Assembly (NCBI GenBank): GCA_031761405.1
Contig: JASEVX010000003.1
Span: 140,477,762-140,541,761 of the forward strand
Direction: 5' to 3'
Source of the DNA: Serripes groenlandicus
Taxonomy: Eukaryota > Mollusca > Bivalvia > Cardiida > Cardiidae
Length of the DNA: 64,000 nt
In this document: positions 36,148-47,330 of the stretch, in pieces
How the letters are laid out: the number at the start of each line of letters is the position of its first letter
Numbering within the stretch: the stretch's first letter is position 1
Notes under the pieces: model-generated
What the model was told of the DNA's origin: nothing
Seen by the model: only the letters and a program-made list of their open reading frames with translations
The model's database searches: none
Position numbers and translations under genes: made by a program

Positions 36148-39100
36148 AAATTATTATTTATCGTAACATTAGTAGAATTAAACAAAAATTAACATTTAAA
36201 AGCCTTCAACACAATTATTAAAAATAGCATTAATTTGTTTTCAAAACCAATATACAGCTTCTGATTAAGCCTTTTCACATGTTTACTATTTGCTTGTCTA
36301 GTGTTGCTGCCAAATAGTGAATTAAGCACGTTTACAAATAAATGCAGTTGGAAAATATCTATTTATAGCACTGGGCAATCGATAAACATATTTATAAATA
36401 GATTGGAAAGCTCAATAAACCGCATTCGGCACTGTACATGTTCGGCCGATTTCGGTACCCTACATCATAGATGCGGATCGCATCGCGCAATGAGACTGCC
36501 CCTGCAAAAGGGTCCAAAGTTACATTTGTGAAGAGTAAAATTCAGATCAGCATGAACATCTGATCAGCTTGATCAATACCTTCAGCTCAACAGTAGCCTC
36601 AACACTTTGTGTAAGAAGTTTGCGAAAAGTGTAGATCTAGTACGTACTGTGTGTATGCGCAGCTGGTCAGGGTCTATACTGTTCTCAAGACCAGGCTAAA
36701 CATTTTTACATGGAGAGGCTAATATCTAATGTTAAAGGTGCTGAACTCCAGATGGAGATCAAAATTTTGAAATGTTGAAACTTCTGCAAATATTGATAAT
36801 GGTGACAACATAGTAAGTAGTAAATAGTTCAAAACAAATTAACAGTTTAGCTGTCAAAGTGTTTCAAGGGTGATCTACCTTTTAAACAACAACAACTGTG
36901 AAATTATGATTAATATACTAATAGAGGAACTTAGGTCGTGTGAAAGCGAACAATTAATTAAGCAGTGTCAGTCCGCAAGCAAGAAACAAATTAATAGGCA
37001 AATTGTAGAAATTTACAAAAGGAAAAACATATTGAAAAAACTTAACTGATCATGTAATCAATTTCAATAAGTACATATCTATTTTATTTTTTATACGGTC
37101 AGGAGTTTAACAGACTGTAAGATTTCCAGGGATGTTGATGGAAAACACACAAGAAGGCTTTGAAGAAAGTTCTGATTTCATTTTACAAATGCCAGTTATT
37201 TGTAAACTAGTAATAAATATAATTGGAAACTGACTCTTACCATGGTTGATTTTCCCCTGACTTTCTAGAAAACATACTCCACACAACAATCTTCCAAGGC
37301 AACTAGCTACCTATGCATGATCTGGCTCAATGTATAATCTTGAGGCAAAGATGAAAATACTATGCATAAAGACTGAGAAAACTGAACTTTATGACAAATG
37401 TTTTCAAAAGTTCCATGTATAAGATGTTTCAAGAGTGTTTCTACGTAAGGGAAATGAGTTCAATTCTGTAGGACGAATATAAATTTCCCATATAATTCTT
37501 TTCACTATTTACCTGCAATGCTGCTTAAAATCACTCGAGGAAAGACATAGAAAGGTTAAATGGATTTTGAGTCAAGAATTGTTGACGCATATGCAGCAGA
37601 CAACTTGTGGAAACACTGTGGCAAAAGGACCACTTGCTCATGATGAGCAATTTATCCTTTTGCCACAATGTTTATCATTCTATTCATTAATTAAAGTTTG
37701 GCTTATAAATGGAGAATTTCCTGTTTTTACCTCAACATTGACAAAGTCATCTGCTGCAGGTTTGATGTCTGTTGGAATGGTTTAAGTTAAGCCCATTGCC
37801 TGCTGTAAATGACTAAACTGAATACATTGTCAGAATGGTGTTATTAGTCCAAAACAATACTTTCACTTTGAACCACTATCTCCTTTGCTGGTTTTCAATT
37901 TGTAAAACATGAAACAGCAACAGGTTACTGATTAATGAGTACAAGTGTCAACAACTGATTATGTATACATATGAAATATTTCGTTTGACAATATGGATAG
38001 TGCAGGATCTGATCAAACCATGGAAATGTGCGGCTTTTCAGAGTCATCATTGTTGATCAATTGCCTTTTTCTGATTGTTATTGCTCGATTATAAAAGCTT
38101 TTGAAAACGGTACATGGAGTAAATAACTTTTTTCATAAAATGTTTTCACTGGAAGCCTGGATTATAATGTGATAAGTTCTAAGTAAGACAACTCTGATTA
38201 TTCCTCACAACATAATGGTTTCATGTATAATTTGTAAAGATGTTAAAGTTTAGTTGCTTCTTTCAAAACATGTTTCTGCTGAGATTTGGACTCAGAACTC
38301 TTGTTATACCTGGTGTTTTAACATTAAACTACAGTATAGGTTTTTACCGTTAGCAGTACTTCATGAAAATATGTGTAATTTCATTTCCAGTATGTAAAAT
38401 AAAGCATAAGAGTTTATTTGATACAATGTATACCAGTTTTTACCATTTCTAATGTATAGATTACACAATTTCACACAGCAAAATGGAATTCACAATATAT
38501 TACACAGAAAACAGATACATTTCTCAGGTATTTCAGTTATATGAGAGGACAGAACACCCTGGGTGACTTATTACTGACATTAATTATAAACTATTATAAA
38601 GCATTTTCTGTTGAAATCAGACCAAGTTTTCTACATTTTTCAAGCAAAATGTTTTATATATTTATTGGACTAAAAAGTATTTTGAGTGTTTATGGAATTT
38701 AAAAAGCGATTGATCGTCTTGATCTGCAGGTTTCAGTGTTTAGTTTGTGTTTACCTTACTTTAGTTTGATATAGTTATTATACATTGCCCTGTTTCGTAG
38801 ATGGACCTTAATCGGTGACCTATTTATTTTGCATTTGCTCTTCAGTTTAAAGATTTATATGGCATCATTAGTTGTTGTGGTCTCAAGTATGAACATATTG
38901 CTGTCAATAGCTTTTGAATTGTTTGTAAATGTGGTTTGAATACATACATGCAGATCTCGAGTATTTTAAATAACCTAGTGAAAATAGTGTTCAAATGCTT
39001 AGTACAAATTTTGTCCAATCTGATATTAGAATTTGATCAATAAACAAATTTTGTATTAAATAAAAGAGATGAATCTGCTAAAGATTCAGCCTGTTGAAAG

Positions 39101-39666
39101 AAATCTTCACGTGCTTTACTGAAGGCACACATGTTACATCATTTCCTTCAAACAATGGACTCATTTGAAGGCATGAAAGTGTTTTCCTCTCTGTCAAGTT
39201 GGAGGATATAAGGCCTAAGACATTTGCGTTTTATACCCAACAACCAGGATGCACTGAATCGGTCATACTTTTTTATTTCGACAAAGAGTAAGACATAGCT
39301 TCTTTTCCTGTTAAACCTTACAATGTAAAAATGTAAATTGAATGCAAATAAATTCAATTAAAGGTAAATTCAATTGGCTGTAATTTTGTGTATTTGGTAC
39401 ATTAACTGCAATATTTATTACAGATTATACGAATTTTATATTCTATAATCCAATTTAAAATAATGTTTAACAAAGAAATAAATAAGGGTTTATAGCAGGG
39501 GAGATAAATGTTCCTGAATTTCTGAAGTTTCGCTTCAGAATTATGTCCCTTGATAGGGTGTACCCATAATGCCATTCCACGTCAGTTTCCTTTTTCCTGC
39601 AACTCTTGAAGAGCATAGCTGTGTACAATTTATTAAAATTTAAAATCCAAGCAATCTGTGAAAATA
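36148..39666. other. No gene recognised
   Basis: AT-rich with short frames only. One 47-codon frame at about 36909-37049 (M-I-N-I-L-I-E-E-L-R-S) is lysine-rich and unplaced. A TTAA-type MITE lies at 37570-37785. AATAAA-like signals occur near 38398 and 39040. Confidence 0.45.
37570..37785. mobile_element. TTAA-type palindromic MITE
   Basis: GACGCATATGCAGCAGAC, then AAAGGACCACTTGCTCATGATGAGCAATTTATCCTTTT as a strong central palindrome, then GTCATCTGCTGCAGG and GGAATGGTTTAA. Confidence 0.5.
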
Positions 39667-40502
39667 ATGGCACCCAAGAGGACAATAGCTTCAAAGAAGG
39701 TTGGAAAGGAGCCTAAGAGGTCCAGGCAGGCGACTAAGGATAAGTTACCCGTGGGAAACCAGGATGATTCAGGTGAAGTGTCGAATTCGTTAATTTTTCA
39801 AAAAGAAGTAATGGCGCCAGTAATGGAGTTCGCCGATGCATGGCAGCCGGTTCAGGAAACTAGTGTTTTCAAAAATGTAGGTAGTAGTATACCTTTAAAA
39901 TTTAAAGAGAAAATTCGGGAAGGGCAATATATTGATATTGCATCATTGTTAAAGTCCACAAGAGAGCTGCAAGTTATAGCAGACAATGGTCCGGCTGGGG
40001 AGATTACAATACAAAATGGAAGATTATGTATTAATCAGGCAAAAATAGAACAATCCAAGATATGAATTGACCAGTGGACATCCGGTTTTCTTGTGTATGT
40101 CAGCATAAAGCTGGAACAAAAATTCCAGCTGGGGCCCAAGAACTGATTAAATATATGAGGGATATTAGAATGGCTGCCAGTAGGTCTCCTAGCTGGTGGA
40201 AATACGATGAGCAATTCCGTTTGCAAATTGCTAATAATCCATCCGCATCCTGGGGGGCAATTGATTCCGAGGTTTGGTTGTTGTATGTGAATGCTGGCAG
40301 TATTTACACGGAACAGTCAAACCATACAAGGCATAGTAGCAAGCCTATATCGTTTAGGAGACCTACACCAGCCCTTTCCGCATCATGTGATTATTTCAAT
40401 ACAGGAGCTAAATGTCCATTTTTGCCTAATTGCAGGTTTATTCATGCCTGTCAGTCATGTGGGGGAAACCATCCAATGTCAAGTTGCAGGCAAAGCAAAT
40501 AA
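39667..40502 (+). pseudogene. Gag-like ORF of the YR retrotransposon, interrupted
   Basis: ATG at 39667 opens a lysine/arginine-rich N-terminus. The frame hits TGA at 40063-40065, reads on as I-D-Q-W-T-S-G-F-L-V-Y-V-S, and shifts frame near 40130 into Q-E-L-I-K-Y-M-R-D-I-R. Farther on are W-W-K-Y-D-E-Q-F-R and S-W-G-A-I-D-S-E-V-W-L-L-Y, stretches typical of Ngaro/DIRS Gag. The C-terminus has a C-x7-C-x5-C-x3-H finger and a C-x2-C-x4-H-x4-C knuckle. One nonsense change and one frameshift make it non-functional as read. Confidence 0.65.
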
Positions 40503-40629
40503 TGTAATAGGTTTATATGAATTAGGAAAAACACCCCTTAAAATATATAATTTACTTAAATCGTTAAAAAACTACCAGCATAAGGATGCCATATTCTTAA
40601 CGGAAGGTCTACAAAATTGAGTCACCTAA

Positions 40630-41352
40630 CTTGTCTAGTGCAAAGCAGCACCCAAATATCAGGAGGAAAAAACTGATCAAAGAAATTAATAGGGGTCGAA
40701 TTGCAGGTCCGTTCAGTACTAAACCATTCCTAACCCTTCAAGTATCTCCGGTAGGTTTAGTCGCCAAAAAGGACGGTGATCATAGAATAATTCATCACTT
40801 GTCATACCCAGACAGCCAATCTATTAACGATTTCATTCAAATATTGATCAGGCAGCCGATCTGATTTTTAAGTTAGGTAAAGGGGCACTTTTAAGTAAAA
40901 CAGATATAAAATCAGCCTTTCGATTACTTCCCATCACCCCATCAGATTTTGAATTACTCGGTATAAAATTTGAAAACCAATATATTTATGATAAAATGCT
41001 TCCTATGGGCTCGTCAGCCAGTTGTGCTATCTGGGAAAAATTTGCAGGTTTCCTACATTGGTCGATAGGTGAGAAAACCAAAACTAGTGATATCCTGCAT
41101 TATCTAGACGATTTCCTATTTGGGGAAAAAGCTTCGAGTTCTAGGCCTGGCTTAATGCTAACAGAATTTCAATCAGTATGTTCAAATTTTGGAGTCCCTT
41201 TAGCTGAAGATAAAACAGTTCATCCTGCAACATGTCTAACTTTTTTGGGGATTGAAATGGATTCCGGGGAAATGGTTATGCGTCTTCCAAAGGAAAAACT
41301 CATAAAAACGGACGTACCCACGGACGGGTATTTGTTGGGTATTTTCCTTTGA
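40630..41352 (+). pseudogene. Reverse transcriptase of the YR retrotransposon, frameshifted
   Basis: First part: L-S-S-A-K-Q-H-P-N-I, G-R-I-A-G-P-F, V-S-P-V-G-L-V-A-K-K-D-G and L-I-H-type H-H-L-S-Y-P. A frameshift near 40845 leads to G-K-G-A-L-L-S-K-T-D-I-K-S-A-F-R, L-P-M-G-S-S and then Y-L-D-D-F-L-F, the catalytic motif. It stops after L-P-K-E-K-L-I-K-T. The linker between gag and RT is also shortened (stop codons near 40618). The part from 41116 onward lies in the tandemly repeated unit. Confidence 0.75.
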
Positions 41353-41358
41353 TCTTTT

Positions 41359-41380
41359 CTTGTTGGGTATACCCAACAAG
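41359..41380. repeat. Perfect 22-bp palindrome between RT and recombinase
   Basis: Centre GGGTATACCC with CTTGTT / AACAAG arms. TTGTTGGGTATT occurs just upstream (41332) as a further partial copy. Repeated at 46901-46922. Confidence 0.9.
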
Positions 41381-41477
41381 AATATGGTTTATTCCGTAAT
41401 TAACCCCTTTTACGGAAAAAATAGCATTAATATAATAATGAAAAAAAAAGTACTTATCAAAGTGTCTTATAACGGAG

Positions 41478-41747
41478 GTGGGTGAGCTTTACTATAATCT
41501 TTGCCCTAAAACGGAAAACGCAAACCTATTCATACACTTAAATGGGAAATCGCTCACCAGATATCAATTCAAAGCCATCATGTCTAAAGCCCTGCAATTC
41601 ACCCAAACAATCGGACACTTTAAAAAATCACACAGTTTCAGAATAGGCGGGGCTACACATTTAGCTAATCTAGTAACAGAAGAGAGTAGAATCATGGCAG
41701 CAGGCAGGTGGAAATCAAATGCATATACTAAATACATAAGACTTTAA
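41478..41747 (+). pseudogene. Tyrosine recombinase, C-terminal catalytic part
   Basis: Encodes T-R-Y-Q-F-K, then H-S-F-R-I-G-G-A-T (the HxxR box of tyrosine recombinases), G-R-W-K-S and A-Y-T-K-Y-I-R with the nucleophile tyrosine. The first catalytic arginine and the N-terminal domain are absent. There is no ATG at the beginning, so this is the remnant of a longer ORF. It ends 41 bp before the esterase ORF. Confidence 0.75.
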
Positions 41748-41788
41748 GGTCACACATACAAATTAATACAGTTGCAAGTTTTACAGGA

Positions 41789-42361
41789 ATGCAGAGTCTG
41801 TGGTTGGTAGGTTCGTCAATTGTGTACTGGGCTGGCATGGCGGCAATACAGGCGTTTGACCAGCACTTGTACTTATCAGAGGTTTCAGTCCAGTGGATGG
41901 GGGAAAGGGGTATGACACTGAACACCCTGCATTCGACGCTCGACAACCAGTTCAAAAAAGATAAGTGTCCGACATTCCTTTTTATCCATTGCGGATCAAA
42001 CGATCTAACCACAGAAGGTGTTTCAGGCAAGGACATTATTGAAAACATTAAGACCTCAATCCTTCGCTATAAAGCGTTATTCAAAGACATAAGAATCATT
42101 TGGTCATCACTACTCGCTAGGAGATATTGGCATTTTGCTCCTATCGGCTCAGGGTCCCAGATCGACAAAAAGAGGAAAAGGGTAAATGCAGCCATTAGAT
42201 CGTTCGTGTTACACTCGGGCGGGAAAGTCATCATCCATAATGACAGTTATATTAAGGTAGTCGAGGCTAGTCTGCACTGGACAGATGGGACCCACCTGTC
42301 AAATTTAGGAAACGGCATTCTTCTAAAAAAATGGAAAGCAGCCTTAAACATGTTTTTATAA
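41789..42361 (+). CDS. SGNH/GDSL esterase-like ORF of the retrotransposon, copy 1
   Basis: Intact 190-codon frame from ATG. Block I is W-L-V-G-S-S-I-V-Y-W (catalytic Ser; the usual GDS is GSS). A block II-like glycine is in W-M-G-E-R-G-M. Block III is C-G-S-N-D-L (GxND) and block V is T-D-G-T-H-L-S (DxxH). All four SGNH positions are therefore present and the length fits a minimal SGNH domain. There is no signal peptide. The role in YR elements is unknown; a lipid-directed or deacetylase activity is only a guess. Here it is the only unbroken ORF of the element. The base at 41987 gives His before C-G-S-N-D, where copy 2 has Asp. Confidence 0.75.
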   Translation: MQSLWLVGSSIVYWAGMAAIQAFDQHLYLSEVSVQWMGERGMTLNTLHSTLDNQFKKDKCPTFLFIHCGSNDLTTEGVSGKDIIENIKTSILRYKALFKDIRIIWSSLLARRYWHFAPIGSGSQIDKKRKRVNAAIRSFVLHSGGKVIIHNDSYIKVVEASLHWTDGTHLSNLGNGILLKKWKAALNMFL

Positions 42362-43576
42362 GATAATGGCAATCTGTACCCTGCTGGTCAGTAGGAGAAA
42401 AATAACATTTTATATGGTTCGATATTTTACCGTGGCGGCTATGGGGAGACAGAAAGCTTTTGGGGGGGTATCAGCCTGGCCTTTACCCTGGCCTGACACG
42501 CTCACAAGCTGCAGGTTCTTCAGTGTCGTATCAACATATGTGTAAGTACGTTGTAGTTTGGGGGCCTACATCTGTGTAACGCGGGGGTCCCCCTCCACCT
42601 CTATGTATAGAGGGGAGGTCTAGATCTGTCTAACGCTTGGGCATTTAATTCGGGGGATAGGTAATACGGGCTGACCCCATAATGCTGTCTACATGAGATT
42701 GTGTTAACTTGTGGGATTTCGACACTATGGTAACCTAAGTCGCTGATTCGCCAGTCAAACGTTAAGTCGTAGGCAGACGGTTGTCTCCCCATGTCGGGTT
42801 GTCACAAAATGGGTTAATATGTTATGTCAGTTATAATGGACCTTTGCAGCCAATATTATGCCACTACATTTTACCGATTACAAATAAAAATATGTGTTTA
42901 TGCTCTAAAACAGTTGTTTCTTAAATAGTTGACGCATGCTATAAATCCCAGCACCGCTTGAAGAATCACGGTTGCCATCAAGTGATCTGCAGACTCCTGC
43001 AAGTGTTAAAAGCTAGAGGGTATACAATATTGATTTAAATAGATCAAAGTCTTAATGTCAATAAAACTGGACAGTCGAGGGTACGATATTTTAGGTGTTT
43101 TCTTGAATGTGGGCTACTTTTGACATGACATATTAGGCTTTAAATGACAGATGACAGATACAGACGAAGACAATACACGCGATGTGACGTAACGCGATGT
43201 GCCGAAAGCATCGGCGAACGGTATCAACAGATAATACAACACAATTTAGAAGGTCTTGTCTTATAATTATTTCCTCTAAAAGTGTTTTTTGCTTTGTAAT
43301 TTACTTTTCATCCAATCAAAACTAAGGAATATCGTGTCTACGCCTTAAATCTTTTCTTGTGGTATGCAGTACAGTGAAACAGCTGATTGAAACAAAATGG
43401 CCGAAATAAAGTATTATGGGTTTGAGATTTGAGATGTGAAAATCAGTACGATTGTACTGAATTCTCGTTTTTCGATCTCTTGTGTCTTCGTACGTGTAAC
43501 TTATAGGCGTGCTTAGCTCGAGGCTTCAATTTGAGCATTCACACGAATGATAACGATGCAAATTTAATATCATTTG

Positions 43577-44020
43577 ACAGTGACGAACTCTGACCTTTAT
43601 AGGTCCGTGAAGTTAGGTTGACAGTGACGAACTTTGACCTTTATAGGTCCGTGAAGTTAGGTTGACAGTGACGAACTTTGACCTTTATATGTCCGTGAAG
43701 TTAGGTTGACAGTGACGAACTCTGACCTTTATAGGTCCGTGAAGTTAGGTTGGCGAGTGACGAATTGACGAGTGACGAGCTGTGAATTGTTTAGGTCCGT
43801 AAAGTTAGGTTGACAAGTGACGAATTGACGAGTGACGAACTGTGAATTGTTTAGGTCCGTGAAGTTAGGTTGACGAGTCACGAATTGACGAGTGACGAAC
43901 TTTAAATTATTTGTGAAGTAAGCTTGATGAGCGACGAATTGGCCAGTAACGAACTGCTGTAAAGTTAGCTGAACGAGCGGCGAATTGACGAGTGACAAAC
44001 TGTTGCTGTTCATCAATTTC
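43577..44020. repeat. Minisatellite with GTGACGAA / AGGTCCGTGAAGTTAGGTTG units
   Basis: Four 44-bp units are followed by about three longer (about 60-bp) variants with GACGAATTGACGAGTGACGAA. Repeated at 49119-49562 in copy 2. The FVTRQ-type minus-strand frame is a by-product. Confidence 0.85.
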
Positions 44021-44459
44021 GTCAATTCGTCAACTTTGTTCTTATATGATAAATTATACAGCTAAGGTGAGCTGATATTTTCTGTACATGTATAATATTC
44101 ACCATGCTTCCTGAAAATCAATCTTTATAAGAGAGGACCTAAAATAAGCCATGAGATTTCAGTCCAATCCATTTCTCCATTGTATATTTCTTGATATTTC
44201 CTTCTATGTAAAATACATGACGAAATTAACGAAAAAAAAAATAATCTAAAAACTTTATTTCTGACCTTAGATAATGTATCTGGACGTATTGAATGCAAAT
44301 TAGGCCGTTTTTCTAATGTCATGGCCGTCAGTCATTCAAAAGAGCTTTGTCAAGTTCGTCAATTTCTAAAAACTTTATTTCTGCCTATTAGATAATGTAT
44401 CTGGACGTATTGAATACGAATAAGGCCCTATTTCAAATGTCACATGGCCATCAGTCATT

Positions 44460-44640
44460 CAGTTTAGTTTATTGGGGTTTTACGTCGTTTTCAACATCAT
44501 TACAGTTATATCACGGCGACAGTTTACTTATACATTATTCCTGGGTAAACAAACCAGTACTAGGCTAAGAAATGTGCATTGCCTAAGGCACTCCACCTTG
44601 ACCGTCGTGCCGCGACTGGGGATTGCAATTTTTCCTTTTT
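44460..44640 (-). mobile_element. SINE, minus strand (same family as 30452)
   Basis: On the minus strand: CAATCCCCAGTCGCGGCACG, GGTGGAGTGCC, CCTAGTACTGG, CGCCGTGATATAACTG and ACGTAAAACCCCAATAAAC. Second copy at 50002-50182. Confidence 0.7.
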
Positions 44641-46072
44641 CCCCATTTTTTTCATTTCATTATGTTTCCACTAGGCCGTCCGACTGTCCGTCGTGAAGTC
44701 CTTCAATCAAACCTTGTCCGGGCCATGTCCCATTATACTGTGGTAAGTACATGCATCTTTGGAAGAGGGTGCGTCATGGACCACTATTTGGTCACTGTGA
44801 CCTTGACCTCTTGTCGATGCCGTTTATCCTAAACGATGGCAACTATAATTACCATATGGAATTTATTGAAAGAGTGTGTCCTGTACTTTGTTTGTTTTAG
44901 TCGCTGTGACCATGACCTTGATACTTGATATCATTTTTAAGAAAGAAACCAAATTTGCTGCACACATATACCTTGGGAATAGGGTTATCACATACCAAAA
45001 TGATACAACTGTGACCTTAAACTTTCACTCCACTTTAAATAAATGATTGTATTGGCTATTATATATAATGCACACTGTAAGACATATAGAAACCGAATGG
45101 TTTGTGCATATATCTCGGGAAGAGGAAGTGTCGCGCACCATAATGAGGTGTCACATCTATACGAGCCTTAGCTAGTTCAGCGACATGTAATGTCTGGTTT
45201 GAAAGACATTGTGTTGTGTTCCAAAATAAATAAATAAATGTGATACCCCTTCCCCACTTGGGGACTATGGGTTGGCTGAAATTATTATACCACAACAAAC
45301 GTTTTTTTTTATCTAGGGTTGGAGGTGGGGAGGGCTATAAAGAATAAAGGTGTCACTGTGTCGGCCGGTTGGTCCTTTGGTGTCGGTCCGTCGGCTCGAT
45401 TTTGGTCCGCGCATGTTTCTCAGAATGGAATTCAATAACATGTTATAGGAAACTTCTATACAAAGCGGAAATGTGTAGTGCCTGATGGCATTCCTGTTGG
45501 ATGTTTTCTTGCCAGAGTTATTGCCCCCTTGATTACTATATATAGTACTATATACCAACATTTGTGTTCAACTACTTTTTCAGCAATTATTGGATGGAGG
45601 TCAGTAAAATGTTAAAGGAAGATTCTATAGCAAGTGCACTTTTTACCCTAAGTTATACGTCAATCGATAGAGAAGTAAAGAGTATGCTCCCCTTCAGTGA
45701 TTGTGTTGGATAATGTTCTACCGAATAAAGACTGTGTCCCCTAGCCAAAAGGTGTCACCCCCCACACAAAAAAAAAATCGTCATTTTTCCTAATCCTGTC
45801 CTGTGACAAAGCGCTGTGTGGGTGTATTCATCACATTCAGTGAACAATCTATTTTTTTCTTGTTTTTATAAATGTGCATATATACATATTTGCAAATTCG
45901 TCTGCTGCAGATTTCTTATATGTGGAAAGGGCGTAACGGCATTGAATCGCGATTCTCGTAACATGGTTCCTAACTGCACAACATATATATGATTCCATCG
46001 TAAACATTCCCTATACTAAGGACTTGATCCAAGTTTTATATTGTATTGAAAACATATTGTGCACATAAACGC

Positions 46073-46175
46073 TTTCCCACCTGCATACGCATTTTACGCA
46101 TCTGCAACAAACGAATTTTGAAAACATTGCGGAAGATATGAGCAATTTCTCCTTTTGCTACGATGTTTTCAATTA
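46073..46175. mobile_element. TTAA-type MITE fragment
   Basis: GCTTTCCCACCTGCATACGC, then ACGAATTTTGAAAACATTGC and GAGCAATTTCTCCTTTTGC. The right half is missing. Copy at 51615-51717. Confidence 0.5.
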
Positions 46176-46203
46176 TATTCCATACTCATTATTTCATTTA
46201 TAG

Positions 46204-46415
46204 AGATCCGCGTGGTTAGCGTCATGGATTCGGAGCCGGGCGTTCCGGGTTCAATCCCAGTCGCAGTGATCATGGTGGAGTGCCCTTATGCAGGCACGAA
46301 TCATAGCCTTTACTGGGTTGTTTAACCAGGGGGCATGAATTAATGAACTATCTACTTGATTTAACTGAAATAATGAAAAGAAGGAATTAATCCCCAATAA
46401 AACTAAATGGTATCT
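46204..46415 (+). mobile_element. SINE with tRNA-like head
   Basis: GATCCGCGTGGTTAGCGTC (A-box region), CGTTCCGGGTTCAATCCC (B box), GTGGAGTGCCCTTATGC, GTTGTTTAACCAGG and a tail AATCCCCAATAAAACTAAA. Copy at 51746-51957. Confidence 0.75.
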
Positions 46416-46657
46416 ACCTATTTTCGAGTGCATTGAAATGAATACAACGGCCTGTATTTGATTTTGTTTTTACCCCACAATGACTTCAAAATGTAGGAAA
46501 TCTTTATGAGCAATTTCTCCTTTTGCCACAATGATTTCAAAAACCATCTGCTGTGGAAGCATCAGATAGTGACTCATGTCGGAAAGAGTTAAGATGCACG
46601 TGTAGTGAATTGGAGACTTCTGTATCAGGACCCGAGTTGAAATAAGACATACCATTA

Positions 46658-46894
46658 CTATTTGGGGAAAAAGCTTCGAGTTCTAGGCCTGGCTTAATGC
46701 TAACAGAATTTCAATCAGTATGTTCAAATTTTGGAGTCCCTTTAGCTGAAGATAAAACAGTTCATCCTGCAACATGTCTAACTTTTTTGGGGATTGAAAT
46801 GGATTCCGGGGAAATGGTTATGCGTCTTCCAAAGGAAAAACTCATAAAAACGGACGTACCCACGGACGGGTATTTGTTGGGTATTTTCCTTTGA
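46658..46894 (+). pseudogene. RT C-terminal fragment, copy 2
   Basis: Identical to 41116-41352 but without the upstream RT. The fragment begins right after unrelated DNA, inside F-G-E-K-A-S. Confidence 0.85.
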
Positions 46895-47019
46895 TCTTTT
46901 CTTGTTGGGTATACCCAACAAGAATATGGTTTATTCCGTAATTAACCCCTTTTACGGAAAAAATAGCATTAATATAATAATGAAAAAAAAAGTACTTATC
47001 AAAGTGTCTTATAACGGAG

Positions 47020-47289
47020 GTGGGTGAGCTTTACTATAATCTTTGCCCTAAAACGGAAAACGCAAACCTATTCATACACTTAAATGGGAAATCGCTCACC
47101 AGATATCAATTCAAAGCCATCATGTCTAAAGCCCTGCAATTCACCCAAACAATCGGACACTTTAAAAAATCACACAGTTTCAGAATAGGCGGGGCTACAC
47201 ATTTAGCTAATCTAGTAACAGAAGAGAGTAGAATCATGGCAGCAGGCAGGTGGAAATCAAATGCATATACTAAATACATAAGACTTTAA
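47020..47289 (+). pseudogene. Tyrosine recombinase C-terminus, copy 2
   Basis: Same as 41478-41747; no difference seen. Confidence 0.75.
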
Positions 47290-47330
47290 GGTCACACATA
47301 CAAATTAATACAGTTGCAAGTTTTACAGGA

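Larger units (their letters stand above)
39667..42361 (+). mobile_element. Tyrosine-recombinase retrotransposon (DIRS/Ngaro-like), decayed
   Basis: Gene order is gag (39667-40502), reverse transcriptase (40630-41340), recombinase C-terminus (about 41478-41747) and SGNH esterase-like ORF (41789-42361). Carrying RT plus a phage-type recombinase defines the YR retrotransposons. From memory, a hydrolase ORF is reported for some Ngaro elements, which points to that branch. RNase H and the N-terminal half of the recombinase are missing between 41345 and 41478. Terminal split repeats were not identified, so the outer limits are open; only the coding part is delimited here. Confidence 0.75.
42362..46657. 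other. Non-coding remainder of the tandem unit, copy 1
   Basis: Includes GC-rich direct repeats near 42555-42640, an inverted pair ATGGGGAGAC (42440) / GTCTCCCCAT (42782), the minisatellite at 43577-44020, SINEs at 44460-44640 and 46204-46415, GTGACCTTGACC motifs (44800-45020) and MITE pieces near 45900 and 46075. No gene recognised. Part of it may be the retrotransposon's right end. Confidence 0.55.

Noticed and set aside
36909..37049. 47-codon lysine-rich frame as a second exon of the divergent gene
   Set aside because: No convincing acceptor precedes it, and it is not seen in the left locus.
43729..44025. FVTRQ-repeat protein
   Set aside because: It is a product of the minisatellite. The frame has no start or gene context and the flanks are non-coding.
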